A stretch of DNA of 5,560 bases, from contig CAMFZA010000126.1 of assembly GCA_946002345.1 (NCBI GenBank), positions 1 to 5,560 on the forward strand, in the 5' to 3' direction. The position numbers and the translations under genes were made by a program. A model generated the notes under the pieces. It saw nothing but the letters and a program-made list of their open reading frames with translations. It ran no database searches and was not told where the DNA came from. This DNA is from an uncultured Phascolarctobacterium sp. (lineage in GTDB: Bacteria; Bacillota; Negativicutes; Acidaminococcales; Acidaminococcaceae). How positions within the stretch are numbered: position 1 is the first letter of the stretch; each line of letters starts with the position of its first letter. Below, in pieces: positions 5,333-5,560 of this stretch.

Positions 5333-5560
5333 GTGTTAGCTGATAATTTAAAGCTTGTGCAGCAAAAAATACAGGCTGCCCTTGCGCAACGCAAGGATAA
5401 AGAGCTGCTCACTGGCAACGACGTCATTTTGGTAGCTGTTACCAAAAATCATCCGCCTGAGGTCATTACCGAAAGCTTAGCTTTGGGAGTGCAAAATATT
5501 GGTGAAAATAGAGTGCTGTAGACTAAGCATAATCAGAAGTCTATTAGTAAGGAGCGCTTT
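5333..5560 (+). pseudogene. yggS: YggS/PLPBP-family pyridoxal-phosphate protein, interrupted by in-frame TAG (also cut by right edge)
   Basis: The family binds PLP on a TIM-barrel fold and takes part in vitamin B6 and amino-acid homeostasis; it has no firmly established catalytic activity. Seen: a helical N-terminus (NLKLVQQKIQAAL), then VILVAVTKNHPPEVI, where Lys38 matches the PLP-binding lysine (Lys36 in E. coli YggS), then GVQNIGENRV (52-61), the family's GENRVQE region. Instead of QE the codons read CTG TAG (5516-5521), so translation ends after 62 residues against the family's usual 220-240. From 5522 the same frame is open to the window edge (TKHNQKSISKERF), which resembles the family's next helix, so this is a nonsense break and not a frameshift. 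The GTG start is supported by GGGAGG 8 nt upstream and a good promoter. In many Firmicutes this gene heads a cluster with sepF; what follows here is outside the window. Confidence 0.75.

Noticed and set aside
1556..5521. Stop-codon reassignment or programmed readthrough to explain the internal TAA and TAG
   Set aside because: TAA terminates both intact transporter genes correctly, the two interrupted genes use different stop codons, and no recoding structure is evident next to either.
1..5560. CRISPR array, insertion sequence, tRNA/rRNA, phage or defence genes
   Set aside because: No regularly spaced repeats, terminal inverted repeats, transposase motifs or structural RNA signatures were seen on either strand.

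Overview
The window looks like chromosomal DNA of a medium- to low-GC bacterium of Firmicutes type. Ribosome binding sites are strong (AAGGAG, GGGAGG), the promoters resemble sigma-70/SigA consensus, and a TRAP transporter of the TAXI class is present. A member of the Negativicutes, something like Acidaminococcaceae/Phascolarctobacterium, is my best guess. It rests on general resemblance only and not on any search.

Layout. Positions 1-1822 (minus strand) hold a two-gene unit: a phosphoribosyltransferase-like gene (1822 down to 728), then 35 bp later a CodB-type cytosine/nucleobase permease (692 down, running off the left edge). The phosphoribosyltransferase reading frame is interrupted by an in-frame TAA at 1558-1556. 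Positions 1823-2065 are a divergent intergenic region with a promoter facing each way. Positions 2066-5109 (plus strand) hold a two-gene TRAP-TAXI uptake system: a fused 4TM/12TM permease (2066-4015) followed by its lipoprotein TAXI solute receptor (4105-5109). The 89-bp gap between them contains a 10-bp stem-loop and a possible internal promoter. An intrinsic terminator closes this unit at about 5125-5164. Positions 5208-5332 carry a good promoter and a roughly 90-nt leader for a gene starting at 5333 that encodes the N-terminus of a YggS/PLPBP-family pyridoxal-phosphate protein. That frame is interrupted by an in-frame TAG at 5519-5521 and stays open from there to the window edge.

How the genes work together. 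The left unit fits nucleobase uptake plus salvage: the permease imports the base and the phosphoribosyltransferase would join it to PRPP. The nonsense codon argues that the second step is lost, or made in two pieces, in this strain. The right unit is a self-contained secondary uptake system for an unknown small, probably anionic, substrate. The YggS fragment is unrelated to either and would normally act in PLP homeostasis.

No CRISPR array, insertion sequence, tRNA, rRNA or phage gene is visible. I do not see a wholly new system. The most notable features are two premature in-frame stops in otherwise well-preserved genes within 4 kb, the stem-loop/promoter overlap between the transporter genes, and a sharp GC rise at the 3' end of the permease gene.
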